The translations under genes and the position numbers were made by a program. Positions 26,042-34,467 of a stretch of 64,000 nt of DNA are shown here, piece after piece. The DNA comes from Streptomyces tendae (lineage in GTDB: Bacteria; Actinomycetota; Actinomycetes; Streptomycetales; Streptomycetaceae). The stretch is from the NCBI RefSeq assembly GCF_008632955.1, contig NZ_CP043959.1, positions 3,596,001 to 3,660,000 of the forward strand, written 5' to 3'. Position 1 is the stretch's first letter. The number at the start of each line of letters is the position of its first letter. The notes under the pieces were generated by a model. It saw only the letters and a program-made list of their open reading frames with translations. It did no database searches and was not told the DNA's origin.

Positions 26042-26470
26042 ATGAGCGGAACGACAGCACCGGCGGCGGAGCGGAACGAGGGCGCCGCCGACGCGTTCGA
26101 GCAGCTGGAGCGGTACACGCGCTTCTGGAACACCGGCCCGGAGGGCGGACGGCACCGCCTGGCCTCGGAGGTCTTCACCGACACGGTCGAGTACCGCGCC
26201 GCCGTCGGCTTCCTGCGGGGGGCCGCGGCGCTCGCGGACTTCCGGGACCAGTTCGTGTCGCACCGGGGACCCGCCACGGTCCGCCGGCGCGAGCGGCCCG
26301 AGGTGCACCACGGCCGGGCCCGGCTGCGGTGGGAGATCCTCACCGGCGACGGCACGTCCTTCGCCACGGGGACCGACGTGATCGAGTTCGACGAGGACGG
26401 CCGCATCAGCGCGATCACCGCCTTCCTCGACCGGGCCCCCGAGGGCTTCGATCCCACGGCCCACCACTGA
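26042..26470 (+). CDS. SnoaL-like / NTF2-fold protein
   Basis: A 142-residue NTF2-fold protein: an N-terminal helix (AFEQLERYTRFWNT), then EVFTDTVEYRAAVGFLRG and a C-terminal sheet with TDVIEFDEDGRISAITAFLD. Such proteins act as small isomerases or cyclases, or simply bind small ligands. ATG 26042 follows GAAGGGA. It is probably the target of the divergent MmyB-type regulator. No catalytic assignment can be made. Confidence 0.78.
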   Translation: MSGTTAPAAERNEGAADAFEQLERYTRFWNTGPEGGRHRLASEVFTDTVEYRAAVGFLRGAAALADFRDQFVSHRGPATVRRRERPEVHHGRARLRWEILTGDGTSFATGTDVIEFDEDGRISAITAFLDRAPEGFDPTAHH

Positions 26471-26493
26471 CACGGGGCGCCGTGCCGTCGGGC

Positions 26494-28014
26494 TCAGCCT
26501 CCGGTCCGGCGCTCCTCGCCCACCGGCTCCGCCCCGTCGCCCACCGGCCTGCCCGGCGCGTCCGGGCGGGGCGCGCGGCGGCGGTCCGGGCGCAGCCGCA
26601 GTCCTCGCGGCATGAAGGTGAGCCGTTCCGTCACGCGCAGGCGGTACCCGGGATCGGCGTGCAGGTCGTAGCGGCGCAGCAGCAGGCCCAGGACCAACGT
26701 CGCCTCGTGCAGGGCGAACTGGCGGCCGATGCAGGCCCGCGCGCCCGTCCCGAAGGGCTTGTAGGTGTGCGGCGGCCGGGACCGTACCGCCCGCGGGTCG
26801 AAGCGGTCGGGGTCGAAGCGTTCGGTGTCCGCGCCCCACACCTCGGGGTCGCGGTGCAGCATCGGCGTCAGCACCAGCGTCCACGCGCCGCGCCGCATCG
26901 GATGCTCGTCGGCCAGCACGGTGTCCTCGGTCGCCTCGCGTGAGTAGGCCGGTGCCGTCGGCCACAGCCGCAGCGACTCGTCGAGGACGCGCCGCACGTA
27001 ACGGAGCCGGGCGACCTGCTCGTAGGCCGGTTCCGGCGACTCTCCCCAGACCCGGTCCACCTCGTCGCGGGCGCGGTCCGCCACCCCGGGGTGGAGGGAG
27101 AGGTAATGGAGGGCGAAGGAGAGCGCGCCCGAGGTGGTCTCGTGTCCGGCGACCAGGAAGGTGATGACCTGCCGGCGGACGTTCTCCGGCGACAGCCGCT
27201 CGCCGGTCCGCGGGTGCGAGGTCTCCAGCATGCGGTCCAGCAGGTCGCCCTCGGCGTGGCCGTCCGCGCGCCGGCGGCGGACCACCTCGTCGACGATGTG
27301 CTCCAGCCGCGCGATGTCCGCCGTGTTGCGGCGGTTGGCCCGGCGCAGCAGCAGCGGGGCCAGCGGCGGCGGGACGTTGTTCAGCCGCTGGGCGTGACTG
27401 AGGGTGCCGACCATCGCCGTGACGAACGGGTGCGGACGGGCCCGTTCGAAGGAGCCGAAGTCGTGCCCGAAGCCGGTGCGCGCGATCGTCTCCAGCGTCA
27501 GCTTGGTCATGTCGCCGGGCACGTCCACCCAGCGGCCGTCGGCCGCCGCGCGGTCCCAGTGCTCGGTCAGGCGCGCGGCCACGCTCAGCATCATGGGGTG
27601 GTAGGCGGCCATGGCCTCCCGGCTGAACCCGGGCGCCAGCACGTCGTGCGCCAACTGCCAGTTGGGCTCGTGGTTGTAGGCGGTGAACAGCCCGTCGCCC
27701 GCGACCGGCCGCAGGTTGGCCACGCCGAGCCCCACGTGTTTGGCGAACCGTGACTCGTCGGCCAGGTCGGCGACCAGCCGGGCGCCCCATGTGAACACGA
27801 ACTCCCTGCCGAACGCGTTGCGCCGGAAGATCGGGCCGAGCCGGCGGGCGAGACGCACCGAGTCCTGCACGGGGGTGCTTCTGCTCGACCCGATGACGTC
27901 GCCCAGCACGGGGAGCCGGTGCGGCGGGTGCGGTATGCGGTGCAGCGCGGGCCAGCCCTGCTCCGCGCTGCGGAATCCCTTCGGCAGTACGGCCCGTTCC
28001 GTCGTCTCCGCCAT
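26494..28014 (-). CDS. Cytochrome P450, CYP102-like heme domain
   Basis: A 506-residue P450. The I-helix oxygen motif is VAGHETTSGALS, the K-helix ESLRLWPTAPA, and the heme-binding loop FGTGARACIGRQFALHEA with the axial Cys. The segment MTKLTLETIARTGFGHDFGSF aligns with the same region of the CYP102 fatty-acid hydroxylases, but there is no reductase domain or reductase gene here. ATG 28014 has AGGAG nine bases upstream. The C-terminal ~35 residues are charged and probably disordered. It is divergent from a TetR gene with a palindrome between. Confidence 0.9.
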   Translation of the reverse strand: MAETTERAVLPKGFRSAEQGWPALHRIPHPPHRLPVLGDVIGSSRSTPVQDSVRLARRLGPIFRRNAFGREFVFTWGARLVADLADESRFAKHVGLGVANLRPVAGDGLFTAYNHEPNWQLAHDVLAPGFSREAMAAYHPMMLSVAARLTEHWDRAAADGRWVDVPGDMTKLTLETIARTGFGHDFGSFERARPHPFVTAMVGTLSHAQRLNNVPPPLAPLLLRRANRRNTADIARLEHIVDEVVRRRRADGHAEGDLLDRMLETSHPRTGERLSPENVRRQVITFLVAGHETTSGALSFALHYLSLHPGVADRARDEVDRVWGESPEPAYEQVARLRYVRRVLDESLRLWPTAPAYSREATEDTVLADEHPMRRGAWTLVLTPMLHRDPEVWGADTERFDPDRFDPRAVRSRPPHTYKPFGTGARACIGRQFALHEATLVLGLLLRRYDLHADPGYRLRVTERLTFMPRGLRLRPDRRRAPRPDAPGRPVGDGAEPVGEERRTGG

Positions 28015-28053
28015 GGCGCGATCTCCTTCGATCCGGCGAGCGAGTGCGACGTG

Positions 28054-28069
28054 TTGCACATGAGTTCAA
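28054..28069. promoter_or_regulatory. Candidate TetR operator in the P450/TetR intergenic region
   Basis: TTGCACATGAGTTCAA is a 16-bp imperfect palindrome (arms TTGcAC / GTtCAA). It lies 40 bp before the P450 start codon, where it would overlap the P450 promoter, and upstream of the TACAGT -10 of the TetR gene. Confidence 0.5.
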
Positions 28070-28124
28070 TAACGCGGGCCCAGTCTGGTCCGGCCGCCGG
28101 AGCGGCGTCAACTACAGTGCGGGA

Positions 28125-28733
28125 ATGGCCGCGACAGAGGGCGGGCGCACACGCCGTCGGCTCAGCACCGAGGAGCGTCGGGAGCAACTGCTCGCGGTGG
28201 GCGCGCGGTTGTTCTCGGAGAGCCCCTACGACGAGGTGTGGATCGAGCAGGTCGCCGAGATCGCCGGGGTGTCGCGCGGACTGCTCTACCACTACTTCCC
28301 CGCCAAACGGGACTTCTTCGCGGCCGTGGTGGAGCGCGAGAGCGAGCGGATGCTGCGCATGACGGCGGCGGTGCCCGGCGTGCCGGTGCGCGAGCAGCTG
28401 ACGGCGGGCCTCGACGCCTATCTGGAGTACGTGGAGGCCCACGCGCACGGCTACCGGGCGTTCCACCGCGCCGACGCGGCGGGGGACCAGGCGGTGCGGC
28501 GGGTCTACCGGCGGGCGCTGGCCGCGCAGGAGCGGCAGATCCTCGCCGCGCTCGCCGCCGACCCCGAGTTCGGTCCGGTGCTGGGCACCCGGCCGGACAC
28601 CCGGCTCGCGGTGCGCGGCTGGCTGGCCTTCACCACGGCGGTGTGTCTGGAGTGGCTGCGCGGCTCGGAGTTGGGGCGCGACCAGGTGCGTGACCTGTGC
28701 GCACGCGCCCTGCTGGGCGTTCTCACGCCCTGA
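28125..28733 (+). CDS. TetR-family transcriptional regulator
   Basis: A 202-residue TetR regulator. The N-terminal helix-turn-helix is IEQVAEIAGVSRGLLYHYFPAKRDFF; the ligand domain is helical. ATG 28125 has TACAGT ending six bases before it and no Shine-Dalgarno site, so the transcript is probably leaderless. It faces the P450 gene across 110 bp and most likely represses it and itself. Confidence 0.88.
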   Translation: MAATEGGRTRRRLSTEERREQLLAVGARLFSESPYDEVWIEQVAEIAGVSRGLLYHYFPAKRDFFAAVVERESERMLRMTAAVPGVPVREQLTAGLDAYLEYVEAHAHGYRAFHRADAAGDQAVRRVYRRALAAQERQILAALAADPEFGPVLGTRPDTRLAVRGWLAFTTAVCLEWLRGSELGRDQVRDLCARALLGVLTP

Positions 28734-28787
28734 AAGGTCTCGAAAAGATCACCGGGGCGGTTGGCGCGCACCCGGACTTCCGATAGG

Positions 28788-28806
28788 TTAGGCAAGGCTT
28801 ACCTAA
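28788..28806 (+). promoter_or_regulatory. Iron box (DmdR/DtxR-type operator)
   Basis: TTAGGCAAGGCTTACCTAA matches the actinobacterial iron-box consensus (TTAGGTTAGGCTAACCTAA) at nearly every position and ends 12 bp before the start codon of the next gene, overlapping its promoter. Iron-dependent repression is expected. Confidence 0.85.
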
Positions 28807-28818
28807 GAGGAGGTTGGG

Positions 28819-29547
28819 ATGGGTGACCACACGCACGGCTGGGCCGCCGCGCCCGGTGCGGCGGAGCGGGCCCGCTCGGTGCTCGCCGCCGCCTGGTCCT
28901 GCACGGTGACCGCGGAGGGCACCCGGGAGGAACTCGTCGGCGCGCACACCGTCACGGACGACGGGCGGGTGCTGCTGGACGTGGCCGAGGACAGCACGCT
29001 GCTCACCGCCGCGATCTGCGCACCCCGCGGAGAGCCGTCAGCCGTGCTGGAGTTCGCCGACGTCGCGCCCGTCCCCGTACGCGACCGCATCCGCGCCCGG
29101 GTCTGGCTGGCCGGATGGTTCGCCGTCCAGGGCGGCGGACTCGCCTTCGAACCCACCCGTGTGGTGCTCCGCCGGCCGTCCGGCGCGCTGATCGTCGGCC
29201 GCGACGAGTTCGCCACCGCCGCGCCCGACCCGCTGGCAGGCGCGGAGGCACGGCTGCTGACCCACCTCGCGGACTGCCACGGCGACGCCGTAGAACGGCT
29301 GACCCGCCTGGTGGACCCGGCCGGCCTGCAGGGCGCGGTCCGGGTGCGGCCGCTCGCCGTGGACCGGCACGGACTGACCCTGCGCATCGAACGCCTGCGC
29401 ACCGACGGCGACGTACGGCTGCCGTTCCACGCGCCCGCCGACGACGTCTCCCAGCTCACCGAACGCATGCACGTGCTGCTCACCCAGGCGAGCGCCGTCT
29501 CCCGCCCCCGTGCGCTACAGCGGCAGCGCACAGACGGCGACGGGTGA
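28819..29547 (+). CDS. DUF2470-domain protein, iron-regulated
   Basis: A 242-residue protein. The C-terminal ~90 residues (AEARLLTHLADCHGDAVERL onward, ending near HAPADDVSQLTERMHVLL) fit DUF2470, the domain found with pyridoxamine-oxidase-like heme-handling proteins such as HugZ. The N-terminal half (TVTDDGRVLLDVAEDSTLLTA) has the split-barrel character of those proteins. GAGGAGG precedes ATG 28819. With a textbook iron box in its promoter, a role in heme or iron use is likely. It overlaps the opposing lactonase gene by 33 bp at the 3' ends. Confidence 0.78.
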   Translation: MGDHTHGWAAAPGAAERARSVLAAAWSCTVTAEGTREELVGAHTVTDDGRVLLDVAEDSTLLTAAICAPRGEPSAVLEFADVAPVPVRDRIRARVWLAGWFAVQGGGLAFEPTRVVLRRPSGALIVGRDEFATAAPDPLAGAEARLLTHLADCHGDAVERLTRLVDPAGLQGAVRVRPLAVDRHGLTLRIERLRTDGDVRLPFHAPADDVSQLTERMHVLLTQASAVSRPRALQRQRTDGDG

Positions 29548-30711
29548 CGCGAACGGCTCACCGGCAGGGCGCAGTTCGCCGCTGTCGCCGTCCACGTGGA
29601 ACACGGTGACGTCGCCCGACCTCTGGTTCGCCGCGAACAGCAGCCCGCCGCCGGGGGAGAGGGCGATGTGCCGAGGGAAGTCACCGCCCACGGGCACGGT
29701 GTCCAGCAGCCGCAGCCGGGCCCCGTCCGCCTCGACGGCGTACCGCGTGAGGCTGTTGTGCCCCCGGTTGGCGAGGTACGCGTACCGCCCGTCGCCGGTG
29801 ACGACGAACTGCGCCGGGTAGCTGGTGCCGGACCCCGTGCCCGTCGGCTGTGCCTCGCCGATCCGCAGCCGGCCCGAACCGGGCTCGTACGCGCACACCG
29901 TCACCGTGTTGTCGAGCTCGTTGGCGAGGTAGGCGAACCGCCCACCGGGATGGAAGGTCAGATGGCGCGGTCCGGCGCCGGGCCGGGCGCTCGCCCGCGC
30001 CACCTCGGTCAGGGTGCCCGCACGCTCGTCGAGGCGGTACGTGTACACCGTGTCGGTGCCCAGGTCCACGGCGAGCACGTGGCCCCCGTCCGGCGCGGTG
30101 ACGAACTGGTGTGCGTGCGGGCCCTGTTGTCCCGGGCCCGGGGCCGGCTCGGAGTGCGTGACCAGTGCCGTGCGCTCGCCCACCGCCCCCGACTCCTCGA
30201 TACGGTGCACCGCGACGGTGCCCGAGCCGTAGTCGGCGCTCAGCAGGTACCGGCCGCCCGGATGCACCGACAGATGGCAGGGGGACGAGCCGCCGGTGCC
30301 TGCGCCGCCCAGGACCTTCCGGTCGGACAGCCGGACCGCGGTCACCGCGCCGTCCTCCCGCTCGTTCACCGCGTACAGCGTCCGGCCGTCCGGGTGCACC
30401 GCCAGGTACGACGGGTCGGCGACGTCACCGATCGTGCCCGACCCGGTGATCCGTCCCGACGCCGGGTCGTAGACCGCCAGCCCGATGCCCTCGCCGCCGC
30501 CGTCGACCGAGGTGTACGTGCCCAGGTACAGCGGGCGCGGTCCCGTGGGCGTCCCGCTCGGCGACGGGGGGCCGGTCACCGTCGCCGGGGCGAAGGGGGT
30601 CGGCGCCCCGGACGGCGGGGAGCCGTCGTCACAGGCGGGCAGCGTCATCCCGGCGGCCGTCCCCGCGAACGCGCCCACGAAGCGGCGCCTGCTCAAGTCG
30701 GCCCTGTTCAT
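29515..30711 (-). CDS. Lactonase-type seven-bladed beta-propeller, Tat lipoprotein
   Basis: A 398-residue member of the 6-phosphogluconolactonase (YbhE/YkgB) propeller family. The signal is a Tat type (SRRRFVGAFAG) and ends at LPAC, a lipobox, so the protein is probably an exported lipoprotein. A Pro/Thr linker leads to blades such as PSYLAVHPDGRTLYAVNE, PCHLSVHPGGRYLLSADYGS and PRHLTFHPGGRFAYLANE. Extracellular members usually have an unknown ring-opening or binding role. ATG 30711 is fixed by the twin-arginine signal. Confidence 0.85.
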   Translation of the reverse strand: MNRADLSRRRFVGAFAGTAAGMTLPACDDGSPPSGAPTPFAPATVTGPPSPSGTPTGPRPLYLGTYTSVDGGGEGIGLAVYDPASGRITGSGTIGDVADPSYLAVHPDGRTLYAVNEREDGAVTAVRLSDRKVLGGAGTGGSSPCHLSVHPGGRYLLSADYGSGTVAVHRIEESGAVGERTALVTHSEPAPGPGQQGPHAHQFVTAPDGGHVLAVDLGTDTVYTYRLDERAGTLTEVARASARPGAGPRHLTFHPGGRFAYLANELDNTVTVCAYEPGSGRLRIGEAQPTGTGSGTSYPAQFVVTGDGRYAYLANRGHNSLTRYAVEADGARLRLLDTVPVGGDFPRHIALSPGGGLLFAANQRSGDVTVFHVDGDSGELRPAGEPFASPVAVCALPL

Positions 30712-30779
30712 CACTCGCACCTTCGGTCGTCTCCCGTCCCGCTCGCCACGGCCACCTTGACGTCGATCACCCACCGGAC

Positions 30780-31390
30780 GCAAGGGACACCCGCAGGCGC
30801 GGGCGGTTCGTGGCGTCCCACGCCGAGGCCGACCGCTCAGGCCCCTGGGGGCACGGTGCCCCCTGGCCCGGCACGGTGCCGCACCCGGCCGGCGGGCCAG
30901 GTGCCGCACCGGGTGTACGGCGTCACCGGCCGGGTGTGCCTCCCACCGGCCAGGCACGGTGACACCGGCCGGGTGTGCATCTCACCGGCCGAGTGCAAGG
31001 GGCACCCGGTCATGGGGCGGGTCGCGTCGCCCGAGACCGGAGCCGGTCGTTGCCCTGGCCGGGCACGGTGCCGCCCCGGCCGGGTGTCCGTCTCACCGGC
31101 TGAGCACGGTGACACCGGGCGGGTGTGCTTCCCACCGGTCGAGTGCAAGGGGCACCCGGTCATGGGGCGGGTCGCGTCGCCCGAGACCGGAGCCGGTCGT
31201 GGCCCTGGCCGGGCACGGGGGGCACGGTGTCGCCCCGGTTGGGCGCGGCGCCACGGTCGGGTGTCCCTCTCACCGGCCGGGCGTCCCTCTCACCGGCCGT
31301 CTGCAAGGGACACCCGGTCGTGCGGGCCGGGCGCGGCGCCCGAAGCAGGAGCCGGGCCTCCCCGCCGGTTACGGTGCCGCACCGGCGGGG
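30780..31390. repeat. Degenerate ~150-bp repeat array in a non-coding gap
   Basis: The 687-bp gap between the lactonase and FUSC genes is filled by imperfect repeats. The best pair, 30961-31068 and 31111-31218, has a 150-bp period; 60 bp (30991-31050 and 31141-31200) are identical. Further diverged copies of the GCAAGGGRCACCCGG core occur at about 30780 and 31304. A short sub-motif, CACCGGCCGGGTG or close variants, recurs many times. No gene is supported inside it. Confidence 0.75.
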
Positions 31391-31398
31391 TGCCCGGC

Positions 31399-32649
31399 TC
31401 ACCGCTGACGTCCCGATGTCGCGCGGCGGTCACGCCGGAGCCGGTCCGGGACGCTCATCCGGTCCCGCATCCGGGTCAGCCGGGGCAGCCGCTCGCGCTG
31501 CTCCCGCGAGTGCCGGTCCAGCTCCTCGAACAGCCGCCGGGTGCGGTGCTCGGTGTTCATCTCGTCGAGGATGCGGTTGACCTCCGTCAGCAGGGCGCCG
31601 AGCAGCTGCCAGCGCTGCGGGTCGCGCCCCGCCTCCGCGTACAGCAGCTCCGCCAGCTTGTCCCGGGTCCCCTCCGCCTGGCGCAGCTGCGAGGCGAGCC
31701 GTTCCTCCGCCGACTCGGCGTTGGCGCTCACGCTCGTGGTGACCAGCACGGCGAAGCTCACGACGGCGTCGGCGATCTCCGCCAGCAACTGCTCGAAGAC
31801 CGCCCCCGTCTCTTCCTCGAAGAGACGTTCCGGCTCCCGCTCCTTGGCCAGGTCGGTCAGGGTGCGCGCCAGGACCCGCAGCACCACCGTGCAGATCTCC
31901 AGCGTGTCCAGACCGGTGCGCAGCACCACCCGGTGCAGCAGACCCTCGCGCACCCGCGGGTTGAGCCGCAGACTCTCCTCCGCCTGCCGCAGGTCCGCGT
32001 CCACCTCGCTGATGTCGTGGTCCAGGCGACGCGCCTCGTGCAGCCGGGCCGCCGCGCGCGAGGCGGGCGGGCGGCCCGCCGCCTCCTCACCGATCCGCAG
32101 CATCAGCTGCCGCACCCGGCGCGCCAGCTCCTCGATCGACCGGCCGGCCTCCTCCACCCACACGGGAGGCGCGAACAGCAGGTTGAACGCCATCCCGACG
32201 ATGGCGCCGATCAGCGTCTCGACGATCCGGGCCCAGGCGGTGTCCCCGTGGGTGGTCACCCCGAGCACGAGCATCGCGCTGATCGCCACCTCCTGGACGA
32301 ACTCGCCCGCCCGCACCAGCTTGCCGACGAACAGCGCGGCGAGGATCAGCAGCCCGAGGCTCCACCAGGTCAGACCCACCAGCAGGCTGAAGAGGATCGC
32401 CAGCACCACGCCGGTCACCACCGAGTTCACCCGGCGCAGGCCGGTGGTGAGGGTGGAGTACAGGGTGACCTGCACGACGAGCAGTGCCGTCAGCGGGGCG
32501 GTGAGCGGCGCGGCCTCCGGGCTCAGCCGGACCGCGATGATGTAGGCCAGGGTGGCCGCGGCCGCCGACCGTACCAACTGCACGGTCAGCGGGTCCCGGT
32601 GCTGCTTGACGAGCCGGACGGCAGGCGTGATCATCTGGCGAACGTGCAT
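31399..32649 (-). CDS. FUSC-family membrane protein (aromatic-acid exporter-like)
   Basis: A 416-residue protein. Residues about 20-165 hold five or six membrane helices, including YIIAVRLSPEAAPLTAPLTA and the FUSC-type VTGVVLAILFSLLVG; the remaining ~240 residues are a long, charged, coiled-coil cytosolic domain rich in Glu, Arg and Leu. FUSC proteins resemble AaeB/YccS efflux proteins. ATG 32649 opens the conserved N-terminal helix. A second FUSC gene lies at 37949-39154. Confidence 0.85.
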   Translation of the reverse strand: MHVRQMITPAVRLVKQHRDPLTVQLVRSAAAATLAYIIAVRLSPEAAPLTAPLTALLVVQVTLYSTLTTGLRRVNSVVTGVVLAILFSLLVGLTWWSLGLLILAALFVGKLVRAGEFVQEVAISAMLVLGVTTHGDTAWARIVETLIGAIVGMAFNLLFAPPVWVEEAGRSIEELARRVRQLMLRIGEEAAGRPPASRAAARLHEARRLDHDISEVDADLRQAEESLRLNPRVREGLLHRVVLRTGLDTLEICTVVLRVLARTLTDLAKEREPERLFEEETGAVFEQLLAEIADAVVSFAVLVTTSVSANAESAEERLASQLRQAEGTRDKLAELLYAEAGRDPQRWQLLGALLTEVNRILDEMNTEHRTRRLFEELDRHSREQRERLPRLTRMRDRMSVPDRLRRDRRATSGRQR

Positions 32650-32727
32650 CCTCGGACGGTTCCCCCTCCGGCCGTGTGACGAACGTGTTGCCGTGTGACG
32701 GCAGTCGCCCGGGGGACGGGCAACGGA

Positions 32728-33216
32728 CTACAGCTTGGCGATGAAGGCGAGGAGATTGCCCCTCGTGCGGTCGATCTGCTGGTCCAGCGTGAGGCTCTCC
32801 TCGAACCGCGCCCCGGTCTCCGGCACCTTCAGCCCGCGCAGGTACAGGGAGCAGGCGAGGTCGGTGCACATGTAGGCGCCGACCGAGTTGCCCTCACGGC
32901 CCGCCGGGCCCGCCTTGCGGGCGGTCATCAGCGACACCCCGCCCCGCGGATGGGTCGTCAGGCACAGGGAGCACATGCTGCGGTGCAGGAAACCCCGCTG
33001 CGCGGGCTGGAAGCGCATGGCCACCCCGACGAGCCCGTCCTGCCGCTCGACGACCACATAGCTGCGGTCGGGCGCCCCCGGGTCGCGCCAGCCGAGGAAG
33101 TCCAGGTCGTCCCACGGACGCTCGGCCAGGTCCCGGGGTACGTTCAGCCGCTTCGCCTCACCCTTCGAGCAGTTGATGAAGGAACCGCGGATGTCCTGCT
33201 CGGTGAGTGCTCTCAT
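32728..33216 (-). CDS. FBP-domain (FusB-like, EF-G-binding type) protein
   Basis: A 162-residue protein with the treble-clef zinc finger of the FBP/FusB group: CSLCLTTHPRGGVSLMTA supplies one Cys pair and YMCTDLACSLYLRG the other. The N-terminal segment (SFINCSKGEAKRLNVP) is also conserved. FusB proteins bind elongation factor G and rescue it from fusidic acid; a resistance role here is inference only. The start is the first Met of the conserved block. Confidence 0.8.
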   Translation of the reverse strand: MRALTEQDIRGSFINCSKGEAKRLNVPRDLAERPWDDLDFLGWRDPGAPDRSYVVVERQDGLVGVAMRFQPAQRGFLHRSMCSLCLTTHPRGGVSLMTARKAGPAGREGNSVGAYMCTDLACSLYLRGLKVPETGARFEESLTLDQQIDRTRGNLLAFIAKL

Positions 33217-33252
33217 GAGGTCGTCTCCTGTGCGATGGGGTCAAGCCCGAGG

Positions 33253-33275
33253 GAAACCTAGGGGGTCTAGGTTTC
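33253..33275. promoter_or_regulatory. Perfect inverted repeat between FBP and kinase genes
   Basis: GAAACCTAG and CTAGGTTTC are perfect 9-bp arms around GGGGT, 37 bp before the FBP start codon. It is probably an operator overlapping the FBP promoter; no regulator gene is adjacent. Confidence 0.55.
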
Positions 33276-33389
33276 GTCGGTCAGCGTAGGGACCCACCCC
33301 CTGTACGGGCCACCGAATTTCCCCCGGACACCGGGCCCGGGGGAGTTCCGTACGCTGTACCGCAGTCACCCAGGGGAGGGGAGCGCACG

Positions 33390-34388
33390 ATGGGGGATTC
33401 GCAGGACCGTGCCCGGCGGGTGCTCGCCCGCGCGGGTCTGCCGTCCGACGCGCCGGCCGGGGTGCGCCCGCTGGCCGGAGGCACCTACAACACCGTCGAG
33501 GAGATCACCCTCCGCGACGGTACCCGCTACGTACTGAAGGTCCCGCCCCCGCCCACCGCCCCCGGCCTGCGCCACGAGCGGCGCCTGCTGGTCGCGGAGG
33601 CCGCGTTCTACGAGGGGGCGGCCCAGGCGCGGGTGCCCGCGCCGCGCGTCGTGTCCCTCGCCGCGGACGACGCCGTACCGCACCTGCTGATGACCGCCTG
33701 CCCGGGCGTGCCCTGGCCCGAGGCGGAACCCACCCCGGCGGAGCGGACCGTGCTGCGCACCGAACTGGGCCGTCGGACGGCGCGGCTGCACCGGGTCACC
33801 GGCACCGCCTACGGCTACCCCTCGGGCGCGCTCGGCCCGCTCGCCCCCGACTGGCGTACCGCCTTCACCGCCATGACCGACGCCGTGCTCGCCGACGCGC
33901 GCGACCACCGCCCCTGGCTGCCCCGCCCCGTCGACGAGGTGGCCGCCGTGCTGCGGGCCGCCGCTCCGGCGCTGGACGAGGTGACCGTGCCCGTGCTGGT
34001 CCACTTCGACCTGTGGCCCGGGAACATCCTGGTGGACCGCCCGGCGGACGGCCCGGCCCGGATCGGTGGCCTGATCGACGGGGAGCGGATGTTCTGGGGC
34101 GACCCGCTCGCCGACCTCGCCTCCCTGGCGCTGCTCGACGACATCCGGCGGGACGAGGCGTTCCTCGCCGGCTACGCGCGGGAGGGCGGCCGCCTGGTCC
34201 TCGACGACGGAGCCCGGCTCCGGCTCGCCCAGTACCGCGCCTACCTCGACCTGATCATGCTCACCGAGACGGTGCCGCGGGCCGTCGGCGCGGAGGCCGC
34301 GGGGCGGGTCCGGGAGCGGGTCGGCCCGCACCTGGAGGCCGTGCTGGACGAGATCGCCGCACTCACCACGGCCAAGTTCACAGCATGA
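33390..34388 (+). CDS. Aminoglycoside-phosphotransferase/choline-kinase-fold protein
   Basis: A 332-residue kinase-fold protein. The nucleotide loop is LAGGTYNTVEEITL with the Lys in YVLKVPP; the catalytic loop is VHFDLWPGNILVD (Brenner motif, Asp and Asn) and the metal Asp is in GGLIDGERMFWGDPLADLA. Many such Streptomyces proteins phosphorylate small hydroxylated molecules; the substrate is unknown. The start is ATG 33390 after GGGGAGGGGAG. Confidence 0.83.
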   Translation: MGDSQDRARRVLARAGLPSDAPAGVRPLAGGTYNTVEEITLRDGTRYVLKVPPPPTAPGLRHERRLLVAEAAFYEGAAQARVPAPRVVSLAADDAVPHLLMTACPGVPWPEAEPTPAERTVLRTELGRRTARLHRVTGTAYGYPSGALGPLAPDWRTAFTAMTDAVLADARDHRPWLPRPVDEVAAVLRAAAPALDEVTVPVLVHFDLWPGNILVDRPADGPARIGGLIDGERMFWGDPLADLASLALLDDIRRDEAFLAGYAREGGRLVLDDGARLRLAQYRAYLDLIMLTETVPRAVGAEAAGRVRERVGPHLEAVLDEIAALTTAKFTA

Positions 34389-34467
34389 ACTAAGGGTGCG
34401 GAAAAGTCGCGCCGGGCAACCGTCCGGCGGTATGTTGCAGGTCGGGCAGGGTTTCGGGAGGAGCCAC

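Noticed and set aside
30780..31390. CRISPR or protein-coding repeats in the lactonase/FUSC gap
   Set aside because: Repeats are long and imperfect with no spacer pattern, and no frame gives a start site with protein-like composition.
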